A stretch of DNA of 64,000 bases from Nodosilinea sp. PGN35 (GTDB lineage Bacteria; Cyanobacteriota; Cyanobacteriia; Phormidesmidales; Phormidesmidaceae): contig NZ_JAQKQJ010000020.1 of assembly GCF_029109325.1 (NCBI RefSeq), positions 52,454-116,453 of the forward strand. Reading direction: 5' to 3'. The notes under the pieces are model-generated. The model searched no databases. It had not been told where the DNA came from and saw only the letters and a list, made by a program, of their open reading frames with translations. Of the stretch, positions 54,064-62,295 are shown one piece after another. Numbering within the stretch: position 1 is the first letter of the stretch; the number at the start of each line of letters is the position of its first letter. The translations under genes were made by a program, and so were the position numbers.

Positions 54064-55509
54064 CTACACGCCGCTGGCAGAGGGGCGGCTCCGTTCCTGC
54101 TGAATCAGCAGATAGCCCATCGCCAGCCAGAAAATCAGCAGCCCGCCGGTAATTGCCAGCACTGGCAGCAGTCCCAGACGGCTGATCAGCGCTGGGGCGG
54201 CGGCGGTAAACAGGCCGCCGCCCACAATGGGCTCAAAGAAGAGCTGCTTGTAGGCAAAGCCCTCAAAGGCTCCAGTGCTGTTGTCGGGGTCAACCATGCG
54301 CAGCAGCAAAATGCCGGTGGCGGTGACCCCCATCGACTGGCCCATATCGCCAATGCCCTTCTCAAACCAAAAGCTGGGGAAGATGCGCGGTGCCCACCAC
54401 AGAAAGATCAGTACGTTCCACAAAATGCCGACGATGCTGAGAATGAGGAAGACTCCCAAGTTGCCGCCGAGCACCCGTAGCGAAATGGTGGCGATCGCAG
54501 AAATCACCACCACATCCAGGGCAACCCCAGCGATGTTCTGCACCATGGGCCGAATCACCAGCGCCCCCAACCCCAGCCGATTCAGAATTGACTGGGTAAT
54601 AATGCCGCCAATCAGCGCCAGCGGAAACAGCGGCACAAACTCAAACACCGCAAAGCCGCCCTCGCCGCCCCAGGTAGCGGCCTCAACCCATTGCAGCGCT
54701 TCGAGAATCAGCCAGCCAATGGCGATCGCCAGACCGACAATGGCAAAGTTGATCGACAAAGGGTCTACCAGCAGGTTGCGCAGCAGCCGCGCCCGCTCCT
54801 GCCGTAGTTCAGGGGTCTCGGCCACCACATTGAGGTCAGGAATTTCTTCAGGCTCAATCACGCGGCGGCTGACGGTATCGATATGACCCTTGCGGCGGCC
54901 CCAGTCGGCCAGCGCAGTGCCGCAGATAATGCCCGACACAATGCCTACCGTCGCCAGGCCAATGGCCAGGTCACCACCATCGTCAAAACCTAAGCCCACC
55001 AGGGTATCGGCCATTCCCCCGGCGGTGCCGTGCCCTCCCTCAAAGCCAATTTCAATCAGAGCGGCTGCAATGGGGTTGACGTCAAACAGGGGAATTAAAA
55101 TGAGCAGGGTCGCCAGGCAGCCCACCACGTACTGCCCCCAGGCTAGGGTTTGGCCAAACACTACCTGGGGGGCCGCCTTGCGCCAGATATCGCGCGGCGG
55201 CGGAATAGTTTCACCCAAAAATAGGGCCGCAAACACAACGTTGATGAACACCCCCGGTGCCTGGGCCCACACCGCGCGAATATCTTCAGCAAACAGACCC
55301 CCCGCCAGCAGCGACTCGGGGCCAAACAGGGCGCTGGCGATCGCCCCCAGCACCTCTGGCCCCAGCAGCAGCGCCAGTGCCCCCGCCACAATCGAGGCGG
55401 GCAGATAAAGGCGCTGAAACCATTGAATGCGCTGCTTAAGGTAGCGTCCCAGCAGCAGCATGAGCGCCAACAGGACAAAAGCAAATAAAACAGTGCGCAG
55501 GTTAAACAC
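54064..55509 (-). CDS. Sodium/glutamate symporter family protein (GltS-like)
   Basis: About 481 residues from GTG at 55509 (GGAGAAATCCT upstream); the in-frame ATG at 55560 would add an unlike N-terminus. Ten to twelve transmembrane helices, with LYLPASIVAGALALLLGPE near the start and GFEGGHGTAGGM and EKGIGDMGQSMGVTATGILLLR later, match the GltS family's pore-loop repeats. It probably imports glutamate or a related dicarboxylate with Na+. Confidence 0.85.
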   Translation of the reverse strand: MFNLRTVLFAFVLLALMLLLGRYLKQRIQWFQRLYLPASIVAGALALLLGPEVLGAIASALFGPESLLAGGLFAEDIRAVWAQAPGVFINVVFAALFLGETIPPPRDIWRKAAPQVVFGQTLAWGQYVVGCLATLLILIPLFDVNPIAAALIEIGFEGGHGTAGGMADTLVGLGFDDGGDLAIGLATVGIVSGIICGTALADWGRRKGHIDTVSRRVIEPEEIPDLNVVAETPELRQERARLLRNLLVDPLSINFAIVGLAIAIGWLILEALQWVEAATWGGEGGFAVFEFVPLFPLALIGGIITQSILNRLGLGALVIRPMVQNIAGVALDVVVISAIATISLRVLGGNLGVFLILSIVGILWNVLIFLWWAPRIFPSFWFEKGIGDMGQSMGVTATGILLLRMVDPDNSTGAFEGFAYKQLFFEPIVGGGLFTAAAPALISRLGLLPVLAITGGLLIFWLAMGYLLIQQERSRPSASGV

Positions 55510-55728
55510 AGGATTTCTCCGGTAGGTGCAAGCGAGGGGCAGCCGCAACGCCGACCCCAACCACTGCTATACAGCCATTGATTTTAGGTGTTTGCAGTAA
55601 CCCTGGGCACATGCACTAAATTATCTATAGGGAGAATATTTTGGGACGCCCATTCCCAGACCGAACGGCTGGGTTTTTGCCCTCGCGGTTCAGGTTTTCC
55701 CTGTCGTTCCTTCACTTGAGGTGTTTTC

Positions 55729-55863
55729 ATGGCCAGTAAAGATCAAATGAAGCAACACATTGCTCTAACCAGCAAGATCAACTTCAGCGGGGTGACTCCC
55801 GCCCAGAGCGAAGATCCCCGCAAGGCTCGCATTATGCAGCATGTGAAGAAGAGCCTGGGCTAG
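55729..55863 (+). CDS. Small protein (44 aa)
   Basis: An ATG-to-TAG frame with a clear protein-like composition: MASKDQMKQHIALTSKI, then NFSGVTPAQSEDPRKARIMQ and a basic end. It is highly charged and helical in both halves, with no hydrophobic segment. It lies in the gap between the symporter and M23 peptidase genes. No family is recognised. Confidence 0.55.
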   Translation: MASKDQMKQHIALTSKINFSGVTPAQSEDPRKARIMQHVKKSLG

Positions 55864-55897
55864 TACGGCCATAGCCACCGGAGTGAGGATCGCCAGA

Positions 55898-55966
55898 AAC
55901 GTTTGAACGTTTAAGCGTTTGAACGTTTTGAGGTGAAATGTCTCAGCCGGACTGGCTACAGCTATA
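55898..55966 (+). repeat. Dispersed composite repeat, copy 2
   Basis: Iterated AACGTTTGAACGTTTAAGCG and GTTTGAACGTTTTG (55898-55930), an 18-bp spacer, then GGACTGGCTACAGCTATA (55949-55966). It has the same two blocks in the same order as the minus-strand copy at 39010-39072. Confidence 0.55.
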
Positions 55967-55981
55967 AAGCGTGGAGTGGGA

Positions 55982-56066
55982 AACGTTTTGAGTTCTTGAT
56001 GTTGAGTTATGAGTTCTAGCCTTTAGATCTCAATTCAACACTCAACATTCAACACTCAAAACTTTT
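55982..56066 (-). terminator. Long imperfect hairpin downstream of the M23 peptidase gene
   Basis: Two ~35-nt arms (55982-56015 and 56031-56066) built of TTGAGTGTTGAATG-like heptamers are imperfect inverted copies. On the minus strand the hairpin starts about 17 bp after the peptidase stop, so it could end that transcript. It resembles a cyanobacterial heptamer-repeat array folded on itself. Confidence 0.45.
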
Positions 56067-56082
56067 CCTGCCCTACCATTGC

Positions 56083-57300
56083 CTACAAATATCCCGCCGG
56101 ATTCACCGGGTTCCCGTTCTGCCGCACCTCAAAATGCAGGTGAGGGCCGGTAGAGAGGCCGGTAGAGCCCACTGCGGCGATCGTTTGCCCCTGCTGCACC
56201 GTCTGCCCCTCGCTGACCAGCAGACGGCTGGCGTGGGCGTAGAGGGTGCTGAGCCCACCGCCATGGTCAACAATTACCGTCTGACCGTAGCCGCCATACC
56301 AACCGGCAAAAATCACCCGGCCCGAGTCGGCGGCGCGAATGGGGGTGCCTTGGCTGGCGGCAAAATCGATGCCAGCGTGAAACCGGCTGTAGCCCAAAAT
56401 CGGGTGAACCCGATTGCCAAACCCGCTGGAAATATTGGCGTTAGCCGGAAACACAAACCGGCCCGTACCGCGAATCACCCCGGTGCTGGCGGCAATCTTT
56501 TGGCGAATGAGGCCAGCAATCTCTTCGGAATCGCGAGCCAGCTGAGCCTCCGCCGCCTCTAGGGCACCGCGCCGATCTTTGAGGCGAGCAATCAGCTGCT
56601 TCTCTTCGCTGGCTTCGGCCTCGTACTGCTGTTTCTGGGAGAGGAGCTGCTGGCGCAGCAGGGCCACCTGGTTGCGCTTTTCTTCCACCGCCGCCTTTTG
56701 CTGCTGAATGGCTTCGGCCTGGGCTTTGAGGTCAGCGAGCACCTGGCGATCGGAGGCATACACCCGTTTGAGCTGATACTGGCGGTCTAAAAACTCATTG
56801 AAGTTCTGGCTTTGCAGCAGCACGGCCCACCCCTCGCTGCCCTGCTGGCGCTGCAAATACTGAAGCCGAGCCACGGTACCGGTGCGGACATCTTCGTAGT
56901 CGGCTTCCGCCTTGGCGAGTTTGGCTTCAAAGTCTTTGAGTTCTTGCTCCGCCTGGCTGAGGCGAAACTCGGTCTCATTGATTTGGTTGGCGGTGTAGAC
57001 AATGCTGTTTTCCAGGCTTTCCAGGGTAGATTCGGAGGTGGCCTGGCGGTTTTGCAGCTCGGTTTGCTGCTGCTGAAGTTCGTTGCGCTGCTGTTCGAGG
57101 GTTTTTTGCTTGTTTTGCAGATCTTGAATCGACTGGGCCATCAGCTCAGGGGGGGCAGCCTGGGCATTGACCACCACCGCTAGGCCAAGACAGCCCACCA
57201 TCACCAGCGCTAGCCCGCCCCTGAGCCACCGCCCCCAGGCCGCCGCCCACGACCGTTTGGGGAGTGCAGAGAAAACCGGTGGAGTTTGGAGCATAGTCAC
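56083..57300 (-). CDS. M23-family murein peptidase with coiled coil
   Basis: 405 residues. A signal/anchor helix (about 27-48) is followed by an EnvC-like long coiled coil (about 50-265). The C-terminal LytM domain keeps the zinc ligands HxxxD (FHAGIDFA) and HxH (GPHLHFEV), plus the His in YAHASR, so it looks catalytically active, unlike EnvC. It cleaves or regulates cleavage of peptidoglycan cross-bridges during division or growth. It is 30 bp downstream of the LysE gene on the same strand. Confidence 0.93.
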   Translation of the reverse strand: MTMLQTPPVFSALPKRSWAAAWGRWLRGGLALVMVGCLGLAVVVNAQAAPPELMAQSIQDLQNKQKTLEQQRNELQQQQTELQNRQATSESTLESLENSIVYTANQINETEFRLSQAEQELKDFEAKLAKAEADYEDVRTGTVARLQYLQRQQGSEGWAVLLQSQNFNEFLDRQYQLKRVYASDRQVLADLKAQAEAIQQQKAAVEEKRNQVALLRQQLLSQKQQYEAEASEEKQLIARLKDRRGALEAAEAQLARDSEEIAGLIRQKIAASTGVIRGTGRFVFPANANISSGFGNRVHPILGYSRFHAGIDFAASQGTPIRAADSGRVIFAGWYGGYGQTVIVDHGGGLSTLYAHASRLLVSEGQTVQQGQTIAAVGSTGLSTGPHLHFEVRQNGNPVNPAGYL

Positions 57301-57330
57301 AGGCAGTACCGGGTGGGAGGAGGCTGGAGC

Positions 57331-57975
57331 TTAGCCTGGGGCAACGGGCGCAGGGCCCGACCGAATGGCCAGGGCGATCGCAACTATACCAAAGGCGAAA
57401 ATGGCGGCACCAGCCAGCCGATTTAACCACTTCAGTCGGGCTGGTGTCAGCCTTTGGCTAAAAAGTGTTACACCCCAGCTCAGGCACAGCCACCACAGGG
57501 CAGACCCCAAAAACACCCCCCCAACTAGGGCTAACGCAGAGTCCCACGACTGACTGCTGCCCACCAGGCCCAGCCCGGCAAAAATCGCAATGAAGGAAAG
57601 AATCGTGGCGGGGTTCATCAGCGTCAACACCAGAGTAGAGGCGTAGGCTCCCCACAGCCCTCGACTGGAGATTTTGGCGACCTCCCTAGCAGGATCCGAT
57701 CGCAGGGTAGTAATTCCTAAGTAACCGAGGAATAGTCCCCCCAGAAGCTGCATGGTCTGGGCGTGACTGACGAGCACATCGGCGATCGCCGTCAGCCCAA
57801 AGCCAGCGATGCAGCCATAAAGACCATCGGCGGTGGCGGCCCCCAGCCCCGTGACTAGCCCCATCAGCTGCCCCTGGGTGAGCGACCGGCGAATGCAGAG
57901 CAGGCCAATGGGGCCGACGGGGGCGGCGATCGCCAGCCCCAGCCCCATACCTTTTAACAGTGTCCAGCCTTCCAT
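57331..57975 (-). CDS. LysE-family amino-acid exporter
   Basis: 214 residues with six transmembrane helices. The first (GLGLAIAAPVGPIGLLCIRRSLTQG) with the A-x-x-P-G-P-like segment, and the G-L-G-A-A-x-A-D motif (VTGLGAATADGLYG), identify the LysE/RhtB superfamily. It likely exports an amino acid. It is directly downstream (8 bp) of an Lrp-type regulator, which probably controls it. Confidence 0.9.
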   Translation of the reverse strand: MEGWTLLKGMGLGLAIAAPVGPIGLLCIRRSLTQGQLMGLVTGLGAATADGLYGCIAGFGLTAIADVLVSHAQTMQLLGGLFLGYLGITTLRSDPAREVAKISSRGLWGAYASTLVLTLMNPATILSFIAIFAGLGLVGSSQSWDSALALVGGVFLGSALWWLCLSWGVTLFSQRLTPARLKWLNRLAGAAIFAFGIVAIALAIRSGPAPVAPG

Positions 57976-57983
57976 AGCCCTCC

Positions 57984-58454
57984 TTAGGACTGGCTCAGGT
58001 GATCTAGCGATGGCACCTGGGTCTCTTTCACCGTCGAGAGCACGATCAGGGTGCGGGTTTTGACCACGCCTTCAATGGCTTTGAGGCGATCGGTAATTAG
58101 CGCTTCCAGGGCGCGGGTGTGGCGGCAGCGCACCTTCAGCAGGTAGTCGTCATCGCCCGTAACGTGGTGGCACTCCAAAATTTCGGCCGCCCCCTGCACC
58201 GCCGCCAGAAACCCCTGCCGATGGCGCGGCTGGTCGAGGGTCACCGAGATAAACGCCGTCAGGTCTAGCCCCAGGGCTTCGGCATCGAGCCGGGCGCTGT
58301 AGCCGGTGATGATGCCGCGCTCTTCCAGCCGTTTGACGCGATCGGCGGTGGCCGGAGCCGACAGCCCCAGCTGCCCCGCCAGCTCAGCCCAGGTCATGCG
58401 CCCCCGCTGGCAGAGCAGAGACAGGATTTTTATATCAAGGTCATCTAGGCTCAT
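57984..58454 (-). CDS. Lrp/AsnC-family transcriptional regulator
   Basis: 156 residues. The N-terminal helix-turn-helix (LDDLDIKILSLLCQRGRMTWAELAGQLGLS) is followed by a RAM effector domain (AFISVTLDQPRHR, then EILECHHVTGDDDYLLKV). Lrp proteins sense amino acids and form octamers on DNA. Its proximity to the LysE gene makes it the likely regulator of amino-acid export. Confidence 0.94.
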   Translation of the reverse strand: MSLDDLDIKILSLLCQRGRMTWAELAGQLGLSAPATADRVKRLEERGIITGYSARLDAEALGLDLTAFISVTLDQPRHRQGFLAAVQGAAEILECHHVTGDDDYLLKVRCRHTRALEALITDRLKAIEGVVKTRTLIVLSTVKETQVPSLDHLSQS

Positions 58455-58697
58455 AACCTTACATTACAAGATAATTCAGTTAAAACGCCTTATAAAGCAG
58501 CTTTCCGAAAAGACTTTGCCAGGGTTTCTTAACTTGTCGAGGCTCTGACGAGCTGGAGGCAAACCTCCGTGGGCCCCTTGACTCAGCTGCCAAGCCAAAA
58601 TCGCCAAGCCAAAATCCAAAATCCGTCTACGCCCTTAGATAGAGAAAATATGTCACCTTAGGAAAGACGCTTTTCACTGCTCTGTTGGGAGGTAACT

Positions 58698-59183
58698 ATG
58701 GTTTCTACAATTCGCGGCTACTTGCAGCCCATTGCTGACTTTTTTGCCGGATTCGGCACCCCCGAACCGATCGTCCACTGGGGCCACCCGCTGATGATGG
58801 GCATCGTGATTTTTGTCATGGGCAGCTTTACTGCCTATATGGGCTGGAAGGGCCGCGTCGGCAATGATGACCCCCAGAAAAAAGCCGAAAACCGCCACAC
58901 CCACAAGCGTCTGGCCCTGTGGATGTTCACCTTTATTAGCCTGGGCTATACCGGCGGCGTGCTGTCGCTGGTGATGCAGGATCAAGATATTTTTCAAAGC
59001 CCCCACTTCTGGACGGGCAGCCTGGTGATTGCCCTGCTGGGGCTAAATGGAGCCATCTCCTTTAGCAAGTTTGGCGGCGGCAAGGCCTCGCTACGCACTG
59101 CCCACGCCTACCTGGGCAGCGTGGCCCTGGCGGTGATGTTTGTCCACGCCTTCCTGGGTCTGCGCCTGGGCCTGTCGATTTAG
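58698..59183 (+). CDS. DUF4079 membrane protein
   Basis: 161 residues, four transmembrane helices, preceded by GGGAGG. Conserved histidines (VHWGHP, THKRLALW, TAHAYLGS, FVHAFLG) lie in or near helices as in cytochrome b561-like fold proteins. DUF4079 occurs across cyanobacteria and chloroplast-bearing algae and plants. A role in thylakoid redox biology is inference. Confidence 0.88.
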   Translation: MVSTIRGYLQPIADFFAGFGTPEPIVHWGHPLMMGIVIFVMGSFTAYMGWKGRVGNDDPQKKAENRHTHKRLALWMFTFISLGYTGGVLSLVMQDQDIFQSPHFWTGSLVIALLGLNGAISFSKFGGGKASLRTAHAYLGSVALAVMFVHAFLGLRLGLSI

Positions 59184-59288
59184 TTATTTGGCCTAATGCG
59201 AGTGTGCAACGGTGAGAGTGCCTGCATCAACAGCCAATACTCTTGGTTACGATAAGGCATACGATGTTGCGCCGGAAGGACTGTGGCC

Positions 59289-59885
59289 ATGACATCTACT
59301 CCCCTTCGGACTCTGCCTACTGACGATCAGCGCGTGGTCTACGCTGGTTTGAGCTGGCAGCAGTTTAAGCTCATTCAGGCCGGGTTTGCCCAGTCGCCAG
59401 GGGTGCGGCTGGGCTACTACAACACCACCATCGAGATTCTGATGCCAGGGCGCGACCACGAAATGTTTAGTCGGCTGATTGGGTTCTTGATTGGCCTGTT
59501 TTGTCTGGAGAATGCGATCGAATTTGAGCCCACGGGCTCTATGACCCAGGAAAAAGAAGGGGAAGTCTCAGCCCAGGCGGATGAATCCTATTGTTTTGGC
59601 GCATCTAAATCTATTCCTGACCTGGCTATCGAAGTAGTTTTCACCAGCGGCAGCCTGGGCAAACTCCAACGCTACCAGGCCCTCGGCGTGCCTGAAGTGT
59701 GGTTTTGGGAAGACGGCGTGTTTAGCCTGCACAGGCTGCGAGGCGGTGGATACGAATCTATCGATCGCAGCGAAATTCCAGAACTCGCATCCCTGGATAT
59801 AGCTCTGCTGAGCCGCTGTGTGTTGCTAGCCCAAACATCTCGCCTGGAAGCCGCTAGCGAATTTCGCCAAGGGCTGCAATCCTAA
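59289..59885 (+). CDS. Uma2-family (DUF820) endonuclease-like protein
   Basis: 198 residues from the ATG at 59289 (the GTG at 59283 is also in frame). The LSWQQFKLIQAG start, PGRDHEMFSRLIGFLI, EADESYCFG-like segment (QADESYCFG), and IPDLAIEVVFTSG, then LGVPEVWFWEDG, match Uma2, with the PD-(D/E)XK-type acidic residues. Uma2 genes are multicopy in cyanobacteria; their function is unknown. Confidence 0.92.
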   Translation: MTSTPLRTLPTDDQRVVYAGLSWQQFKLIQAGFAQSPGVRLGYYNTTIEILMPGRDHEMFSRLIGFLIGLFCLENAIEFEPTGSMTQEKEGEVSAQADESYCFGASKSIPDLAIEVVFTSGSLGKLQRYQALGVPEVWFWEDGVFSLHRLRGGGYESIDRSEIPELASLDIALLSRCVLLAQTSRLEAASEFRQGLQS

Positions 59886-59920
59886 AGCCAGGCCTCGAGG
59901 GCATTAGCTGATCTATACGC

Positions 59921-59955
59921 AAGCCCCCGCAGAAAGCTACTTTCTGCGGGGGCTT
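59921..59955. terminator. Strong bidirectional terminator
   Basis: A perfect 16-bp stem (59921-59936 with 59940-59955) and a 3-nt loop. It lies between the Uma2 gene (plus) and a small minus-strand gene. On the minus strand it begins 4 nt after that gene's stop, which supports the gene's predicted end. Confidence 0.8.
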
Positions 59956-59959
59956 GTAT

Positions 59960-60168
59960 TTACTCTGCCGCTGGGGCGTAGCGGCGAATGTGGATGGCAA
60001 GATACTCGCCCCGCGGCCCTTGGGCATGAGCTTGAACCAGCGATCGGGGTCGGCGTAGCCAATCGCCCCGAGCTGATGAATAGTGTCGCGCACAGCCCCG
60101 TGGTCACCGATCGCGATCAGACGCACCAGTTGCTGGTTGCGGGCGGGCAGCTGAAATTCATACGTCAT
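59960..60168 (-). pseudogene. Small cyanobacterial ORF with a one-base frameshift
   Basis: The reading starts at the ATG at 60168 and gives about 52 protein-like residues (MTYEFQLPARNQQLVRLIAI ... RWFKLMPKGRG). It then passes a CCCC run on the plus strand (60009-60012). Staying in frame reads through the terminator hairpin into nonsense to 59854. Shifting one base gives EYLAIHIRRYAPAAE and a stop at 59960-59962, 4 bp before the terminator. The gene is therefore probably about 68 residues with a lost G. The family is a small cyanobacterial hypothetical. A sequencing error or programmed shift is possible. Confidence 0.55.
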
Positions 60169-60240
60169 GGGTGTTCACCTTCGGTAAAGAAAACGGGGAA
60201 CCGCCTAGGGCATCCCGTAAGGGTGCCGTACCGAAGGCTT
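60169..60240 (-). promoter_or_regulatory. Candidate folded leader RNA that hides the ribosome-binding site
   Basis: On the minus strand, CCTTCGGTA (60229-60237) can pair with TACCGAAGG (60178-60186); the latter contains the AAGG of the probable Shine-Dalgarno, about 9 nt before the ATG. Inside, GGCACCC and GGGATGCC form a second hairpin (60209-60227, one bulge). The layout is like a riboswitch or RNA thermometer. I do not recognise a known class; the glutamine riboswitch consensus does not fit. Confidence 0.45.
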
Positions 60241-60498
60241 GACCTAAAATAGATTCAGGCATTTTGGCTTAGCTACGATAAGTCCGGAATGATTAGGGTT
60301 GTGAGAGAGCTGGTACCTCTCGCACAACCCGCCTAAACCATTCCCCGCAAGAAATAATGTACTAGATAAGCCTTTACAGTTCAAGGTGACAAAGGTTACA
60401 AGGCTTACAAATATTTACTGAAAGAAAGCAATTAAGCGCAAGGTAGTACACATAAACTATAATATCAAAAGGTAAGTGTATATAATCGCGACTATGCG
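60241..60498. other. AT-rich junction with an imperfect inverted repeat
   Basis: GGAATG...TTAGG...GTTGTG at 60287-60307 is complementary, with mismatches, to CACAAC...CCTAA...CATTCC ending at 60344. The sequence then turns AT-rich (60345-60498) up to the TcmP gene. It could be an RNA, a terminator, or an end of the inserted segment. Confidence 0.4.
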
Positions 60499-61392
60499 AT
60501 GAATTACACAGGCCAGAAATCACCAATGGAAAAAGACACAACACGTACTGGTCAACAATACTCTGCTTCTACTCCTTACAAGCTAAAGGGTTTCCGCTAT
60601 TTAATGAGTTATCACGCTCGTGTCTGCGAAAAAATACTCAACAAAAGAAGACAACCTTATTTATATATTGATCTAAATTGTGGGGCAGGCTATCAACCAG
60701 ATTATCGAAAATATGGCGATGAAGTTCTTGGCTCCCCAATTATTGCTCTACAAGAGCTAAACAGCAGAGGTATTGAGCCCATATGTCATTTTTGCGACTC
60801 AAACGAAGAATCACTAGAAATATTGAAGGCAACCATAGAAAGATTAGGTTTGGCCTGTCAGCCTCGTTATTGGTCGGGAAACAATAGAGATTCTCTGCCC
60901 AGCATTTGCCAAGATTTTATTTATCCTGAATCTTTAGGACTTGTTTATTCAGATCCCAACGGAAAGCAAGACTTCCCTCTTTTAGAGATTAAAAATTCTT
61001 TTAGCCTAGAGAAGTTGAGGAAAGTAGATCTTTTGATGAATGTAGCCACCAACTATGTAAGGCGATGGGAGTCTAACCCAAAAGTCAATTGGAATGTTTA
61101 CCCACTTGAGGATCTACTTTCCGAACACGGCAAGAGTCATGTATTTGTAAGGTATCCAGAAAATTTATCACTAAAATGGACTTTTGTTTATGCTACAAAC
61201 TTTGAAAAACAGAAAGAGCTAAAGAAAATTCACTTATATCGAATTGAAGGAGATATAGGAAAGAATATTTTAGATCATTTATTTAGTCCAAAATCAAATC
61301 CATTGCCTTTGTTGAATGAAGATGGGAGTATAGGAATCCAACAAAAGCTAGATTTTGATTTTAGATCTGACAAACCAGAAACCAATGACTAA
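60499..61392 (+). CDS. tcmP: Three-Cys-motif partner protein (TcmP-like)
   Basis: 297 residues, low GC. The N-terminus contains YKLKGFRYLMSYHARVCEKI, then YLYIDLNCGAGYQ and GSPIIALQEL; the Y-S-D-P-N-G motif at about residue 154 follows. This pattern matches TcmP, a family typically encoded next to the CxxxCxxC protein that follows here. The Rossmann-like layout (IDLNCGAG) suggests a methyltransferase-type fold. The biological role is not established. Confidence 0.8.
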   Translation: MNYTGQKSPMEKDTTRTGQQYSASTPYKLKGFRYLMSYHARVCEKILNKRRQPYLYIDLNCGAGYQPDYRKYGDEVLGSPIIALQELNSRGIEPICHFCDSNEESLEILKATIERLGLACQPRYWSGNNRDSLPSICQDFIYPESLGLVYSDPNGKQDFPLLEIKNSFSLEKLRKVDLLMNVATNYVRRWESNPKVNWNVYPLEDLLSEHGKSHVFVRYPENLSLKWTFVYATNFEKQKELKKIHLYRIEGDIGKNILDHLFSPKSNPLPLLNEDGSIGIQQKLDFDFRSDKPETND

Positions 61393-61406
61393 CGGAGATT
61401 TGTGAT

Positions 61407-62255
61407 ATGGTCAGCACTTTAGAACACACTTTAGTTAGCAGTAAAGACTCAATAAAAACAATTGTTTTGGAGGATGGAAGGCAGCTTTATATATCTGAAG
61501 CAAATACTAAGGCTTTGTTCAACAGCACTAATGAGATGGTTGACTGGGCATGGTGGACATGGAATCCGGTTACGGGATGTTGGCATGGCTGCCAATATTG
61601 TTATGCTCGGGATATTGCCAATCGTTTCTATGAAACAAAATTTGAGCCAACCTTCCATCCCAATAGACTAGAAGCTCCAAAGAACATGAAGCCTATGACA
61701 GAAGCGAGGATAATTAGTGAGGCTAAAAAGCGACGCGTAAAGGTTGAAGATGCTTACATATTTTCCAAGAACGTTTTCACTTGTTCAATGGCAGATCTGT
61801 TTGGCAAGTGGGTTCCTGAAAATTGGATCATGAGTGTTTTCGATTCCGTAAAGAAATCTCCTGAATGGAACTTTCTTTTCCTTACTAAATTCCCACAAAG
61901 ACTGCAAGAAATTAATGATAAGCTAGGTGGTTTTCCAGACAATGTATGGGTTGGAACGACTGTCGATACTCAAGCAAGGGTTTCTCTTGCAGAAAAGTCA
62001 TTTAAGCGTATTGAGGCAAGGGTCAAATGGCTATCTATTGAACCCATGCTAGAACCTTTGAAATTCAAAAGCTTAGATATGTTTGATTTAATTGCTATCG
62101 GTGGCCAAAGCCGAACTACCAAAGAGCCAGAATTTCAGCCTGAATGGGTTTGGGTAGAAGAACTACTTAAACAAGCAAGGGAATCTAAAACCTCCGTATA
62201 TTTTAAGGAAAACTTGAAGTCTCGTCCAAAGGAACTACCTTGGTCTAATACTTAA
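61407..62255 (+). CDS. DUF5131 (phage Gp37/Gp68-like) radical-SAM-type protein
   Basis: 282 residues, 14 bp after tcmP. WNPVTGCWHGCQYCYARD has the CxxxCxxC spacing of radical SAM enzymes (three Cys binding a [4Fe-4S] cluster). NVWVGTTVDTQARV and WLSIEPMLEPL are the other hallmarks of the DUF5131/Gp37-Gp68 family, often phage- or mobile-element-borne. The pair with TcmP is recurrent in bacteria; their substrate is unknown. GC content is clearly lower than in the flanks. Confidence 0.88.
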   Translation: MVSTLEHTLVSSKDSIKTIVLEDGRQLYISEANTKALFNSTNEMVDWAWWTWNPVTGCWHGCQYCYARDIANRFYETKFEPTFHPNRLEAPKNMKPMTEARIISEAKKRRVKVEDAYIFSKNVFTCSMADLFGKWVPENWIMSVFDSVKKSPEWNFLFLTKFPQRLQEINDKLGGFPDNVWVGTTVDTQARVSLAEKSFKRIEARVKWLSIEPMLEPLKFKSLDMFDLIAIGGQSRTTKEPEFQPEWVWVEELLKQARESKTSVYFKENLKSRPKELPWSNT

Positions 62256-62295
62256 GTCCAAAGCAGTGGGTCGGATTGAGATTGGGTAGAAATTT

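Noticed and set aside
53764..54103. Frames on both strands in the gap after the GltS-like gene
   Set aside because: Composition is unlike protein, there is no ribosome-binding site, and they overlap each other.
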